The translations under genes and the position numbers were made by a program. From Adiantum capillus-veneris (taxonomy: Eukaryota; Streptophyta; Polypodiopsida; Polypodiales; Pteridaceae), in contig CM043968.1 of assembly GCA_014529385.2 (NCBI GenBank), forward strand, positions 30,289,013 through 30,353,012: a stretch of DNA of 64,000 nt, written 5' to 3'. Below, one piece after another: positions 1 through 9,175 of the stretch (its first letter is position 1; each line of letters opens with the position of its first letter). Under the pieces are notes generated by a model. The model saw only the letters and a program-made list of their open reading frames with translations. It made no database searches and had not been told where the DNA came from.

Positions 1-929
1 GCTTTGTGGAGTCTAGTAAAAGTGTCCCAATTAGCCATCGGTCTAGGTTCGTACTGGTTATTTTGTGCATTAAGCTTATCATGAATAATTTGCTGCATGT
101 ATGGATCCTAGGTAACACTCATCTGAGCTATCTGTCAATATTCTTGCTATAAGAGGTGGAAGTTAGTGTTTAACGACCTGGCTATGCGTTATAGACTTTT
201 AGAGCTAATGTCTCCTTTTCTAGAGTATTTTTTTCCAAAAGTAACTTTAGTCAAACTTTATAGCTACAACCGCCTTTCTAAAAATCCATATATTACTAAT
301 TGTACATCCTGCAATCTTACTTGGTTAATTTTCTAAAAATTTCTACATGAATATGCTGTATTTTGTACTTCTTATGAAGACCTCACAAAAGGATTTGATC
401 ATAAACCATGAACAATAAACTAAAAATAAACAAGTTTCTTGGAATTGCATCTATTCCATATTGAGTATGTATTCCATGATGTGGGTTTTAAAAATCCATA
501 TTCCCTATGTGAACAATCAAAGTTGGGTACACCTACTTGCTTAGAATCTATCTCGGAACGAGTTAGTCTCATAGTAGGTAGGAGGATAAGTTCAACTCAT
601 TACTTTTATCTATGTTAGTATTTTTTGTGTAGGTCATTCATACGTATATAGTTGTGTGTTCATATTCTTATTAATGCATGCACCAATCTTTTGATGGTGC
701 AAGTGTTCGCTCAATGACACCCATGCTTATGATCATGTGTGCTTATGTTTATCGCATATGTATTATCTATGTGTGTTAGTATGGGTGCAAACGTATTGAT
801 CCTTATCCTTCACAAACTACTACACACATAAGTGGGTATGTATGTGATCGGAATTCAATATGTATCGCCTCTTTTTTTTATGTGTGTGTAGGTTACCATG
901 CACAAAAGTGTGAGGAAGAGTGGACGATC
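1..929. other. AT-rich DNA with no recognised gene
   Basis: I see no coherent coding frame, RNA gene or element end here. The sequence is AT-rich with scattered short TG tracts (for example 740-900). It leads into the tandem repeat that starts near 930. Confidence 0.6.
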
Positions 930-1203
930 TAGAGAATATGTACTTTTTCTATTATGCATATGAATATGGTTTGTGTGTGTGTGTGCATGCATGCTTGTAT
1001 ATAGGTGCATATACATGCTTGTTTTTCATTAAAAAATGCTACCTCTATATGTCACCAATTGTGACTTCTGCACTCGGCTATGAATGACGTTTCTTTGTTC
1101 GCTTGCAGGGATAATGTCGAACAATTTTTCCAAATATCTAGAGAATATGTACTTTTTCCATTATACATATGTGTGTGTGTGCATACCTGCGTATAGGTGC
1201 ATA
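930..1203 (+). repeat. Tandem host repeat; first copy is an uninterrupted target-site paralogue
   Basis: Two related copies lie side by side: about 930-1115 and about 1135-1203. Both contain a block like AGAGAATATGTACTTTTT, a TG tract, and ATAGGTGCATA. In the first copy the sequence continues through TACATGCTTG and a T-rich stretch. The second copy stops after TAGGTGCATA at 1194-1203, and its continuation reappears at 8942-9060. This shows that the second copy was split by the transposon lying between. Confidence 0.7.
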
Positions 1204-1511
1204 CACAGATTTAATAATCACGTGATCACATGAATTTTTTTGTGATTACCATGTGTTATTATCAGATTCACATAATTACACTTTATGTGATCACATCTAA
1301 GCCAAAGAATGGTGACCTGTTGATAACCCACCAAAAGCCCATCGAACTATTATTTTTTTGTGGCAATCCCACTTGGACATGGCAAAAACCCTCCAACGGG
1401 CTTGCCAAGATATGGAAAAGCCTAGCTAGACTACTGGTTTGGGTGGTTTTTGCAGGTTAATAAGAATTTCACGTGAACACATGAGGAGAAAGCTGGACTC
1501 ACTTTTGGGCC
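1204..1511. repeat. Left terminal inverted repeat region of the H3-Ulp1 transposon
   Basis: The outer end (ATTTAATAATCACGTGATCA) resembles the reverse complement of the right end. After a less conserved stretch the match resumes with GTTAATAA near 1456 and a well-conserved core at 1473-1511. Several GTGATCAC palindromes (near 1222 and 1289) recur at the right end. Confidence 0.55.
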
Positions 1512-1843
1512 TTTCAATTCTAGAGAGAGAGTGGCGCTCGACCAATGAGGAAGAGGCTAACGTTACGTTGAAAATCGACATTTTGGAGTCAAGCTCTTTT
1601 TTTTAAAAAGGGAGGAAATTTTATTTTGGTTCATCAAATTGCACAATTTTATGCTTTCAAGGCATAAATGTCGTAAGTCGTACTAACTATGTACCGAGGA
1701 ATTTCAAAACTTTCATTGAAGACTCTATCTAGTACTTTGTTCCCGCCCAAATATGACTTTGAGTAGCTCTACTTCCCTCTCAAAACTTCTTCCCTTTTTT
1801 ATATTTGCGCTAACCTTTCTGTGTATTCATTCTACTGCACACC

Positions 1844-3166
1844 ATGTCTACTTCTCGAAGGCCTAGCACTACCATTGACTCTCTTAGCATTTTAAACAGT
1901 TATACTACAGACGATCAATCATGGATTCCATCTCGTATAACTATCGGAAGTTGGGTTCTACTGCAAACTAGGAGGAGGAAGAGGAGGCAACGCAATGATT
2001 TCGTGGAGGCTTTCAAGGGTCAAGTTAAAGAGTTTAAAGTGTGTGCACAAAGAAAGCGGGTGAAAGAGGTCCTCATATAACATGCTTTCCAGCATGCAGA
2101 CTTAAGGTTGCAAACATCTCCTCCAAGTTTTCCAAGGCATCGACCCAACTGTAAGTTATTTCAGTATCTCGCTTAGTGCATGATTATATTCGAATATTAA
2201 GTGGTGGATATCATCTTTGGTATGTTTCAGATATTTATCCATCGAATAGGACAGATTGGCAACCAGTTGAGAGTATAGTTGGGATTTTTTATGCTTTCCA
2301 TGCATTTATTGGTGAGCAAATGTACCGAGAAAAACAACACAAGGAACTTACAGATAATGGAATTTTCTTTTATGATATGTCATATGTGGAACCGAGAACT
2401 TCCATTGGTTGGGGTCGTGTAGCTCCTTTGTCACTTCCATCCTTTGACAGCAAGGATTGGTCCCTGCCTACTTCGCAAACTAGTGAAAGCTTCAGGAATA
2501 AGTTGTTTCAGGATATACAAAAGTCCCTCAAGTATTCAATTGCCACAAAAATAGTTTGTCTCGCACTATTTATGCCTCGTGAAGTGTTTGCAGATTTTTT
2601 CTTCGATGAGCAAATAAGAACTACCGCAACAATGTTCATTTGCAAGTCTGAGAGCTGTTTGGACTTTTTAGATGATAACAGGGATAGGAAACAATCACAG
2701 AACAAAATCTGTATTTTGCAAAAGAAGTCCATAATTTGCAAGTTCATTATAAGCTCTCAAAATTTCTTAGTATCGTTTTACTATATTAGATATCATCTTC
2801 TTAGTGGGTAGATTATTCCACTCGACCAAGATACAGAGAACAGCCTTGAGAACAAACCTTTATCAATGGAGCTCTACTTTCGAGACAGCCTACTTACTGT
2901 GATGGAGACAATGTCAAGCACAACTCTGGCACAGCTCAGGATAGATCTTACATGTGAAGAACTTCCACTTTTTCCGGAATTGTATGCATTCAGTCTCAAC
3001 AATAGAAAGGTGCTTACTAAATCAATAAACTTTGATTGTCTTTAATACACTATGACTGAATCTAACTTTTTCTTCTTTTCAGATTCCAAGGCGCAAGGAG
3101 AAAACAACATTGTGCAAGGAGTCCATAACAAATACACTTCACTTAATTTCTTCCACCGGAAGCTAG
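1844..3166 (+). CDS. Unknown multi-exon protein inside the transposon
   Basis: I do not recognise the family. A plausible model has exon 1 from ATG 1844, with a GTAAGT donor at 2151. Exon 2 begins after TTTCAG at 2231 and encodes about 150 residues with a Trp/Tyr/Phe-rich stretch. Exon 3 is 2812-3009 (66 codons, phase 0) and exon 4 is 3083-3166, ending at TAG. The exon 3 and 4 borders (GTGGGTAG acceptor, AAG|GTGCTT donor, TTTTCAG acceptor) are clean and keep phase. Exon 1 meets a TAA near 2078, and the exon 2 donor is unclear (perhaps near 2708), so the model may be broken or incomplete. The gene converges on the Ulp1 gene that ends at 3350. No transposase motif is evident. Confidence 0.4.
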
Positions 3167-3349
3167 GTCACATACCTTGTGCACGCAAAGAGCTTTGATG
3201 CCATTCAAACCATGATGTACTCTTCAAAATGACTAATGTAGAGATATTTTTTGGTGGTCAAACAATGTTTCAAAAATGTACATTTTCAATGTTTCAAAAC
3301 TTTACATATTGTGTTGTTTCTGTCAAGAGTAATTTGCTCCCTTTCCCAG

Positions 3350-5232
3350 CTACTGTCCTCTCCCCCGGTTTGTGCCACTCGTCCCCTGTCCTCTCCCCCG
3401 GTTTGTGCCACTCGTCCCTTGCCCTCTGCTCCGGTTGCTCCCCTGCCCTCTGCTCCCGTTGCTGCTACCTCTGCCTCTGGGGACGCTGGTCTCGGGAATC
3501 CTTTCGTGTCGCTCGAAATCATGGGCCTCTTCCATGGCTTCCCATGCTTCTTGCACCTGTGAAGCTTCCCGCTCTTCTTGCTCTTGCCGTCGACGTGCAG
3601 CCCATTCCTCTACTTTTGCGGCGTCCGCATAATATTGGTGTATTGCTTCTTGCATATTTCGAACTTCTTCTTGAGTTTGATTGTGGCGTTGCGTCATTTC
3701 GTTAATGCGAGCCTCTTCGAACTCGTCAGCTCTCGCCGCTTCCTCTCTTGTGCGTCTGTTTATCGAGATTATAATATGCTGGATGGCCATTACAGAAAAA
3801 TGTCGCATATCGTTGTTGGTGTAGTTATGTAATCGAAGTTCCTGTAGAAGCGTGATACAGACATCTGTTGCTTCATACATACGTTGCAGCAAACAATAAA
3901 ATAGCAGATTACTTACGTTCGGTATATCCATAATTTGACTGATGAGCAACACGGCATTCGAACAGGTTCGCCAGCCACAGCTATAGTCATCAGTCTGCGT
4001 GGGCACGGTTACCCGTTCGTGCTTGACTACATTTCCTAGATCATGTTCTAACAAAAGATGCTCTACACAACATACAAGTTTTTTCACGGCACTACATACA
4101 TAACCACTTGAGTCAGCAACACATTCCAAAGAGACACTACACTGCTTTCCAAATGTACCCAAATGGACCTTACGTTTTTATACGACCGTGAAACGCCTTG
4201 CTTTGCCCGGAGTTTGCGTAGTAAACAATCTTAGCTTCCATGTCAAATAACATCAGACTCCAATGATTACTACAAAGACACCATCAAAGATTAGGAGAGA
4301 TTCGCAATGCAAGATGTTTTTTACAAGGCAAGAAAATACTCACGATTGATTGTACGCAGTGACCAGAAAGCGCGCTAGATCAAAGTTGACTGTGCTAAAC
4401 CAGTTCATCAGACTCAAAAAGGAAACTGAGTTGTTTTGCAGATAAGGCGATATCAGCGGATCTATTACGTATACTTTCTCTTGAACCTCAGGGGGCAGAA
4501 GCGAGACAGCGTGGCTAACATGAACAAATGGCAAAGATTAGACTTGAACACCAAGTGAGTCAATACCGAGCGAGTGGGGCAGCTATCGAATTCCATAGGC
4601 CACTGATTCGCTTGGTATTGACCATTGTCTTGGCTGAAATGAAGAACTTGACGACTACCGCAAAGACATGGGTCAATACCGAGCGAGTCAACGGCGGATT
4701 CCAATTCCATAAGCAACTGACCCGCTTGGTATTGACCCATGTCTTTAAGGTAGTGAACCATTATAAAGAAAAACTTGGCAACTGCCACAGAGACATGGGT
4801 CAATACCGAGCGAGTAGTACCAAAATTCAATTTCATTAGCCACTGTCTCGCTTGGTATTGACCCATGTCTCGGTAGAGACCCATTTAATGAGGATAAGAA
4901 TTAACGAGCATGAGAATTACCACAAAGCAACATTGACAACCTCATTTGTTGTGAGCGAGTCGGTGAAATTGCGCCTGCACATGAAGTCTACATTATCGAG
5001 GTTGGTAATGCAGGCCTCCTCTGACCTTGCAGGCAGCTGTATGTGCGCATGCAGAGGCGCTGAGCTCAACAAAATTCTCAACTCCTCTTCATTCTCCTCG
5101 TTGATTTGCTCTAAAATAATTGACTCATCTGATACGTTGGATGGCCCTTCTGATGCAGAGCCTTGCCCTTCCCTTTCTTGAGCTGGCTCCCTGGATGCCT
5201 CAGGCTCCTCCCTGACAGCCTCACAGGCTCCG
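3350..5232 (-). CDS. Ulp1-type (C48) cysteine protease with coiled-coil and RG-rich tail
   Basis: Proteins of this family cleave SUMO or related modifiers. The minus-strand exons are: open frame from about 5230 to 4921, 4514-4344, 4269-4174, 4091-3917 and 3841-3350. All four introns have GT-AG ends (406, 74, 82 and 75 nt) and every junction keeps phase. The catalytic set is visible: NHWSLMLFD, with His codon 4265-4263; YYANSG, with Asn 4214-4212 at the usual Asp/Asn position; and TQTDDYSCGW, with Gln 3997-3995 and Cys 3979-3977. A VYVIDPL segment and other expected N-terminal strands lie in the second exon. After the catalytic core come an Arg/Glu-rich coiled coil and an RGRG/RGQG-rich tail. 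The first exon frame is -1 relative to the upstream H3-like frame and overlaps it by about 120 nt. Confidence 0.75.
4545..4872. repeat. Intronic array of three palindromic repeat units
   Basis: Three units start near 4559, 4672 and 4799, with periods of about 113 and 127 bp. Each has GTCAATACCGAGCGA on one side and its near-complement CGCTTGGTATTGAC on the other, separated by about 30-35 nt that is itself conserved (like ATTCCATARGC). Each unit can therefore fold into a hairpin. The array fills most of the 406-nt intron (4920-4515) of the Ulp1 gene. The core TACCGAGCGA recurs in the array at 6060-6325. Confidence 0.85.
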
Positions 5233-5959
5233 AATCATTTTCCTTCAATATTGGTTGCTCCATAGATGCCTCAGGCTCCACCCTCACCTGCTCTTGTCCC
5301 TCATCATCCACGATGGGCTGCGAATCCTCCATGACTTGCTCATTTTGGTGTCTAGCTGGCTCCTCGATAATTGTCTCTGTTTCTTCCATGACTGCCTCGG
5401 GGTCCACTCTGGCTTGCTCTTGGCCCTCTGCGGCTATCTCAGCCTTCTCATCTGTGTCGTTTCTCTCAACCCATGATCGGGTCCTTCTGCTGTTTGTTTT
5501 AGCCCTAGACGGCTCTGTCTGTCGTGCACGAGGATGGAGAGGGGGGATGTTGAGAATATCCATGGTTCTACTATCTCGGATAGGCACTGGCTGAAGCAGC
5601 CCATCGTACCGGAAACGAAGCCTATGAAGAGTATCAAAATCCCGCGGCATGATAGTGACCCGGTGTGCATGGGCAGCCAGGATATATCCATTGTTGAAGA
5701 ATTCCACGAGGTAGTCTTCAGCAATTTCTTGAAGGCAGAGGAGTGCACTGCTGGCCCATCGCATGCCAACTCTCCACTGCTCGCAAATCTCCCGCACTAC
5801 TCGCTGGAAAGGGAGACGTGGAATAGCAGGTTGAACGTGTTGTTCTATCCTGCGTAGCTCTTGCAGTACACCTCTGTGCGCCTCATATTGGCGTCTTCTT
5901 GCTTGAGCATTCAAAAATTCACCTGTTGCCCTCCTAGCGCAAGCCTTTACACGAGGCAT
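5111..5959 (-). CDS. Histone H3-like protein with acidic C-terminal extension
   Basis: ATG at 5959 is chosen because the next 12 residues (PRVKACARRATG) align position by position with the H3 N-terminus; a TTTGTAG acceptor-like site lies just upstream. Residues 31-58 match H3 alpha-N (RLPFQRVVREI). Residues 66-119 match alpha-1 to alpha-3 without gaps (SSALLCLQE, AEDYLV, HAHRVTIMPRD). The tail is about 17 residues shorter than H3. In H3 numbering K4 is kept, K9 is Arg, S10 is Ala and T3 is Val; no other lysine occurs through the tail and fold. RW before alpha-2, AEDYLV and RDF recall CENH3, but loop 1 has normal H3 length. An acidic linker with two EGQEQ-type repeats follows. This frame ends at 5111; the -1 frame continues into the Ulp1 domain, so a fusion protein broken by an indel is likely. 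Confidence 0.85.
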   Translation of the reverse strand: MPRVKACARRATGEFLNAQARRRQYEAHRGVLQELRRIEQHVQPAIPRLPFQRVVREICEQWRVGMRWASSALLCLQEIAEDYLVEFFNNGYILAAHAHRVTIMPRDFDTLHRLRFRYDGLLQPVPIRDSRTMDILNIPPLHPRARQTEPSRAKTNSRRTRSWVERNDTDEKAEIAAEGQEQARVDPEAVMEETETIIEEPARHQNEQVMEDSQPIVDDEGQEQVRVEPEASMEQPILKENDSEPVRLSGRSLRHPGSQLKKGKGKALHQKGHPTYQMSQLF

Positions 5960-6059
5960 CTCTACAAATACAATAACACCAAAAGACAATTCATTTGTCA
6001 GCACAAGGGACTTCAAATTTAAGGAAAGGTCAGTACCAAGCAAAAAGATGGATAGGAAA
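5960..6059 (-). promoter_or_regulatory. Leader or intron upstream of the H3-like start
   Basis: On the minus strand this short AT-rich segment ends in a TTTGTAG acceptor-like site two bases before ATG 5959. It is either the end of a 5' intron or untranslated leader. No TATA box could be assigned with confidence. Confidence 0.3.
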
Positions 6060-6325
6060 GAGTTGCCTTGCCTTATTCGCTCGGTAGTGACCTCAGAAAA
6101 TAGTAAAGGTAGACATGACTTATATTTTCTGAGGTCACTACCGAGCGAATAGGTGCATAGGAAAGAGTTTGCCTTGGCTTATTCGCTCGGTAGTGACTTC
6201 AAAAATAATAATAGCAGATATCACTACCAAGCGAATAGGTTTGTAACCCCTGCAAAAAAATACCTTATTCGTTGGGTGGTGACCTCAGAAAAGTGTACAA
6301 GCAAGCGAACAGGTTTGCATCCGCT
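6060..6325. repeat. Second array of palindromic repeats, upstream of the H3-like gene
   Basis: Three units occur. The first pairs ATTCGCTCGGTAGTGACC (near 6078) with GGTCACTACCGAGCGAAT (near 6132), including CTCAGAAAA on the inner side of both arms. The second unit (about 6180-6240) and third unit (about 6265-6315) are diverged. GATAGGAAAGAGTT-like spacer sequence precedes the first two units, giving a period of about 107 bp. The core TACCGAGCGA is the same as in the intronic array at 4545-4872. Confidence 0.85.
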
Positions 6326-6635
6326 GATACAAAATAGCAATGTGAAGGAGATCTTAAATCGATGCGGTTCTAACTGTCATGTCGTTCCCTCCGATCACCT
6401 CCCCTAATATCGGGGGGATGATACCATTGATTCTCTCTCCCACGTCCACCTCTCATGAAACCTCATGGCAGTACCACCCCTCACAGACCACTCACTCATA
6501 AGCCAGAGCCCAGGCTCTGCTTTTTAGGCATGTCTAAAGTCTATTTAAGAAGCATTTGTTTCAGAACCTCCCTTAGGGTTTCGTAGAACAACTAAAAGAA
6601 GCTTAGGATAGTGGCGATGCCTTTCCAAGGTATAC
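6326..6635. other. Spacer between divergent genes of the transposon
   Basis: No gene is recognised. This segment lies between the palindromic array and the short plus-strand gene and may hold its promoter. GTCTATTTAAGAAG near 6539 is a TATA-like sequence. Confidence 0.35.
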
Positions 6636-7106
6636 TCCCGCAGCGCTAGCAACACCGCATCCAGGCCCTCCTCATGAGGTCTGCCCTTGGCCCTCCCCCG
6701 ATGTTACCTTTAATGTTCTCGACCGACACAGCTCGGGAGTGGCTGCTGTCAACATGGGAGTCAATTCTCGAGGTAAGTTTCTGGTAATTCTTTGCTTTTT
6801 GCTCCCAATTTCCAAGCTCCTAGTTTGAAGAGCTTACTTGCTAAATGCTCTGTGCAGGATGCTAGCCTGAAGCTGCAGCAAATGCTGATCGTTAGGCAGA
6901 GGGTCTCAATCCTTAAAAACTCTCTGGAAGCAAGAAGGCCTGAAGACATGCAACGATTGCTCGCCGAGAATGGCTCTATGGAGGCAATCATCAATTGGCT
7001 TCAGGAAATGAAGGATGAAGTGCTTGAGCAACCCAATCAAGGATTTCAAAATTTGCCTTATCAACTTGCAGTGAAAAATGAAAACACAAAATCAACAACC
7101 AAATAA
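6636..7106 (+). CDS. Small helical protein of unknown function, two exons, possible broken start
   Basis: The exon before 6772 encodes FSTDTAREWLLSTWESILE and ends in a strong GTAAGT donor. After CTCTGTGCAG the second exon begins at about 6858 (DASLKLQQML) and runs to the stop at 7106. The splice keeps phase 0. The upstream frame from an ATG at 6638 meets a TAG after about ten codons, so the start is uncertain or broken. The product looks helical (LQQMLIVRQRVSILK, MEAIINWLQEMKDEV). I recognise no family. It overlaps antisense to the last exons of the minus-strand gene that starts at 8507. Confidence 0.4.
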
Positions 7107-8507
7107 TCAATATTTTTGTTATCAGAGATTGAACGAAGCATACCTGAAATGATCCTAGAGATAGAATGTTGTTTTCTGATTGCACATTGAAGTATCGTGG
7201 ATCCTCTTTCGTTATTGATGGATCCAGAGCTCTGTTCATGAGGGTAATGGTGACTCTCTCCAACTTCTTGTTCTTCAGGACCTCGCACTCATCCAGCTTC
7301 AAAACAAACTTGAGAACCCCACCACACTCGTCTCAACTGATGTCAAAGAAGTGAACTGCATACCTTTTCAATGCTTCAAGATCAACGAAGAGGTTGTTGT
7401 GCTCGTTAAACTTTACCTCTCTGCCGCCCTTGCCTAAGAACGTTGCTTCAATATGGAATGGTGACCCAAGTTTCTCAAACACCTCATCGTTTACGTGTCG
7501 GCGAGCAGCCTTTACATGTGATGGCTTTGGCAACAATGATCCTCTCTGTAGTTTATTTTGAGATTTTTTAGCTAATGCTTTGAAGAGTGCCCTATATCCC
7601 ATCTGCGAGATGCCACTCTCATCAAGTATTGCTTGCACTTCCATTGGTTCCAGCTGATTCTCATTCATGAAGGAGGTAAGTAGCGTCCCTTTCAACTTAC
7701 GAAATTTTTTCTGAGTTATCATCTCTTCAACTACTTCTTTTGGAACTATACGGCTGTAATGCACTCTGGCATTGAAGCCTGCACCGTTCGAGTTTGGATG
7801 TAGTAAAGACCTACCAAAAAAGCACAATGCATTATGATCATGTATAGGAAAGTAAGTGTATCCACTTCTTAATGAAGCACATTGAAGAAACAAACTTCGA
7901 GTTACCTTAAAGCTCATATTCGTTTTTTCAGGCCACCACTACCAACCTTCATATTCTCAAGGTTACACAGATCTCGTTTTCTTTTCCGACTACCAAGCAC
8001 GGTGTCTTTCTCTCGCAAACTTGTGATCTTCTTCTCAAGGCCTTGGATTGTCTCTTTGTTTGATGAAATCTTTTGAGAGCATGCGTCATTAAGTTTCTTC
8101 AGCTGCATGTTCTCCATTGCTAGGAAGTTTCTTTGCCTCTCCGCATTCAATCCTCTCATTTCCAAATGTTCGGTGTATCCCAATAGCCCATCCTTGCCAT
8201 CGCCTGTGAAATGTAAGAGGTTAGTGATATTAGCAAAGGGAGGTGGCGCATTTGTCGTAGGATCCTTTGGATAAATAGACCCATCGGTCCACAAATCCAA
8301 ATGATGTTCCTTGTTTGTCCTTCTAAGTTCTTTCTCCCGTTGAGATAAGAAAGACTCCCTCCTACGTTTCTGCAACGGTGCGTACTCTTGCAATACATCA
8401 ACATGAAGATGATGTGTGTTCTTTCTTTGGGTAAGTGTTAAAGATGAAGGGGCCGAGGATTGTAAGTTCAAATTAGCGATTTCATCAGGAAAAGATGCGT
8501 TCTCCAT
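6906..8507 (-). pseudogene. Unknown nuclear-like protein gene with in-frame stop
   Basis: The minus-strand exon from ATG 8507 to about 7914 encodes a polar protein with a coiled coil and basic clusters (SRKRKRDLC). A second exon, beginning after TTTTTTGGTAG near 7810, encodes VPKEVVEEMI, a basic region and LFVDLEALKRYAVHFFDIS. It is followed by an in-frame TGA (7333-7335) and then ECGGVLKFVLKLDECEVL in the same frame. An intron 7143-7065 (GTATGC...AAG) leads to a possible last exon ending near 6906. I do not recognise the family. The exon 1 donor is uncertain because the obvious one near 7915 follows a stop. It shares the transposon with the H3-Ulp1 gene, suggesting an element-specific protein rather than a host gene. 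Confidence 0.45.
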
Positions 8508-8824
8508 TCCTAGAGTTGATAGAGAAGAAGACGGAGAAATGTCTCAGGTTTTGGGAGGGAAAGCCATATTCTCAAGTTTAGAGTTGATAGAGTTCGTGTG
8601 GCTTATGTTTCTGAAGGGAACGCTTGTAAGTTGGCATTTCAAATCATTAGTCATATGGTTAGTTGGATTCTTGACAAAAGAACGAAGGATAAGAATGATA
8701 AAGACGGCGGCTACCTACCAAAGAATGTCATTTTGGCTTTTTGTTGCGCAGAAAAGTATCACATAAAATGCACAAGTTAACATTTTTATTTTCTCTCTCT
8801 AAGCCGACGTGGCACTTCTTACAG

Positions 8825-8941
8825 GGCCCAAAAGTGGGTCCAACTTTCTCCTAATGTTTAGCGTGATCACATGTTTTAAAAAATTGATCACTCAACGTTA
8901 TTAACATGTTTGTGTGTTTGTGATCATGTTAATGAAATCCT
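8825..8941. repeat. Right terminal inverted repeat of the H3-Ulp1 transposon
   Basis: The inverted copy of the left end: GGCCCAAAAGTGGGTCCAA (8825-8843) with TTTCTCCT and GTGATCAC at 8863-8870. A further GTTAATAA-type match and an outer GTGATCATGTTAATG precede the target duplication at 8942. It has about 20 extra nt relative to the left repeat. Confidence 0.6.
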
Positions 8942-9060
8942 TAGGTGCATATACATGCTTGTTTTTTTATTAAAAAACCTTACCTCTGTATGCACCAACA
9001 ATGTTTTCTACACTCGACTACGAAAGATGTTTGCTTTGTTCATTTGCAAGGAGGGCATTG
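8942..9060 (+). repeat. Right half of the split host repeat
   Basis: It begins with TAGGTGCATATACATGCTTG and continues parallel to 991-1115 (CTCGACTACGAAAGATG against CTCGGCTATGAATGACG). It is the displaced continuation of the repeat copy ending at 1203. Confidence 0.75.
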
Positions 9061-9090
9061 CACAGCTTTGCATAAGTTCCAACGCTCATG

Positions 9091-9091
<1 letters not shown>

Positions 9092-9174
<83 letters not shown>
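9092..9174 (+). repeat. Compound (GT)n(GA)n microsatellite
   Basis: An uninterrupted GT tract passes directly into a GA tract. This compound order recurs many times in the window. Confidence 0.95.

Positions 9175-9175
<1 letters not shown>

Larger units (their letters stand above)
1204..8941 (-). mobile_element. TIR transposon carrying histone H3-like/Ulp1 gene and three other genes
   Basis: The borders come from a paralogous empty site at about 930-1115: TAGGTGCATA occurs immediately left (1194-1203) and right (8942-8951) of the insert, a 9-10 bp target duplication. The ends are imperfect inverted repeats rich in GTGATCAC. The best-matched inner part is 1473-1511 against 8825-8870, sharing AGGAGAAAG and ACTTTTGGGCC in inverted orientation. 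A 9-10 bp duplication with long inverted ends, and Ulp1 cargo, are known from plant Mutator-like elements (Kaonashi type). However, I find no MURA-like transposase, so class membership is inference. Two plus-strand genes (1844-3166, 6636-7106) converge on two minus-strand genes (5959-3350, 8507-6906). The strand given is that of the H3-Ulp1 gene. Confidence 0.65.

Noticed and set aside
4465..4884. Minus-strand 139-codon frame within the intron
   Set aside because: It translates the palindromic repeat array and lies inside a GT-AG intron that joins the protease exons in phase.
5163..5594. Plus-strand Ser/Cys-rich frame opposite the histone-like gene
   Set aside because: Antisense shadow of the acidic linker; the minus strand has the H3 and protease homology.
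4545..6325. CRISPR array from regularly spaced palindromes
   Set aside because: Only three units per array, inverted half-sites rather than direct repeats with unique spacers, and clearly eukaryotic context.
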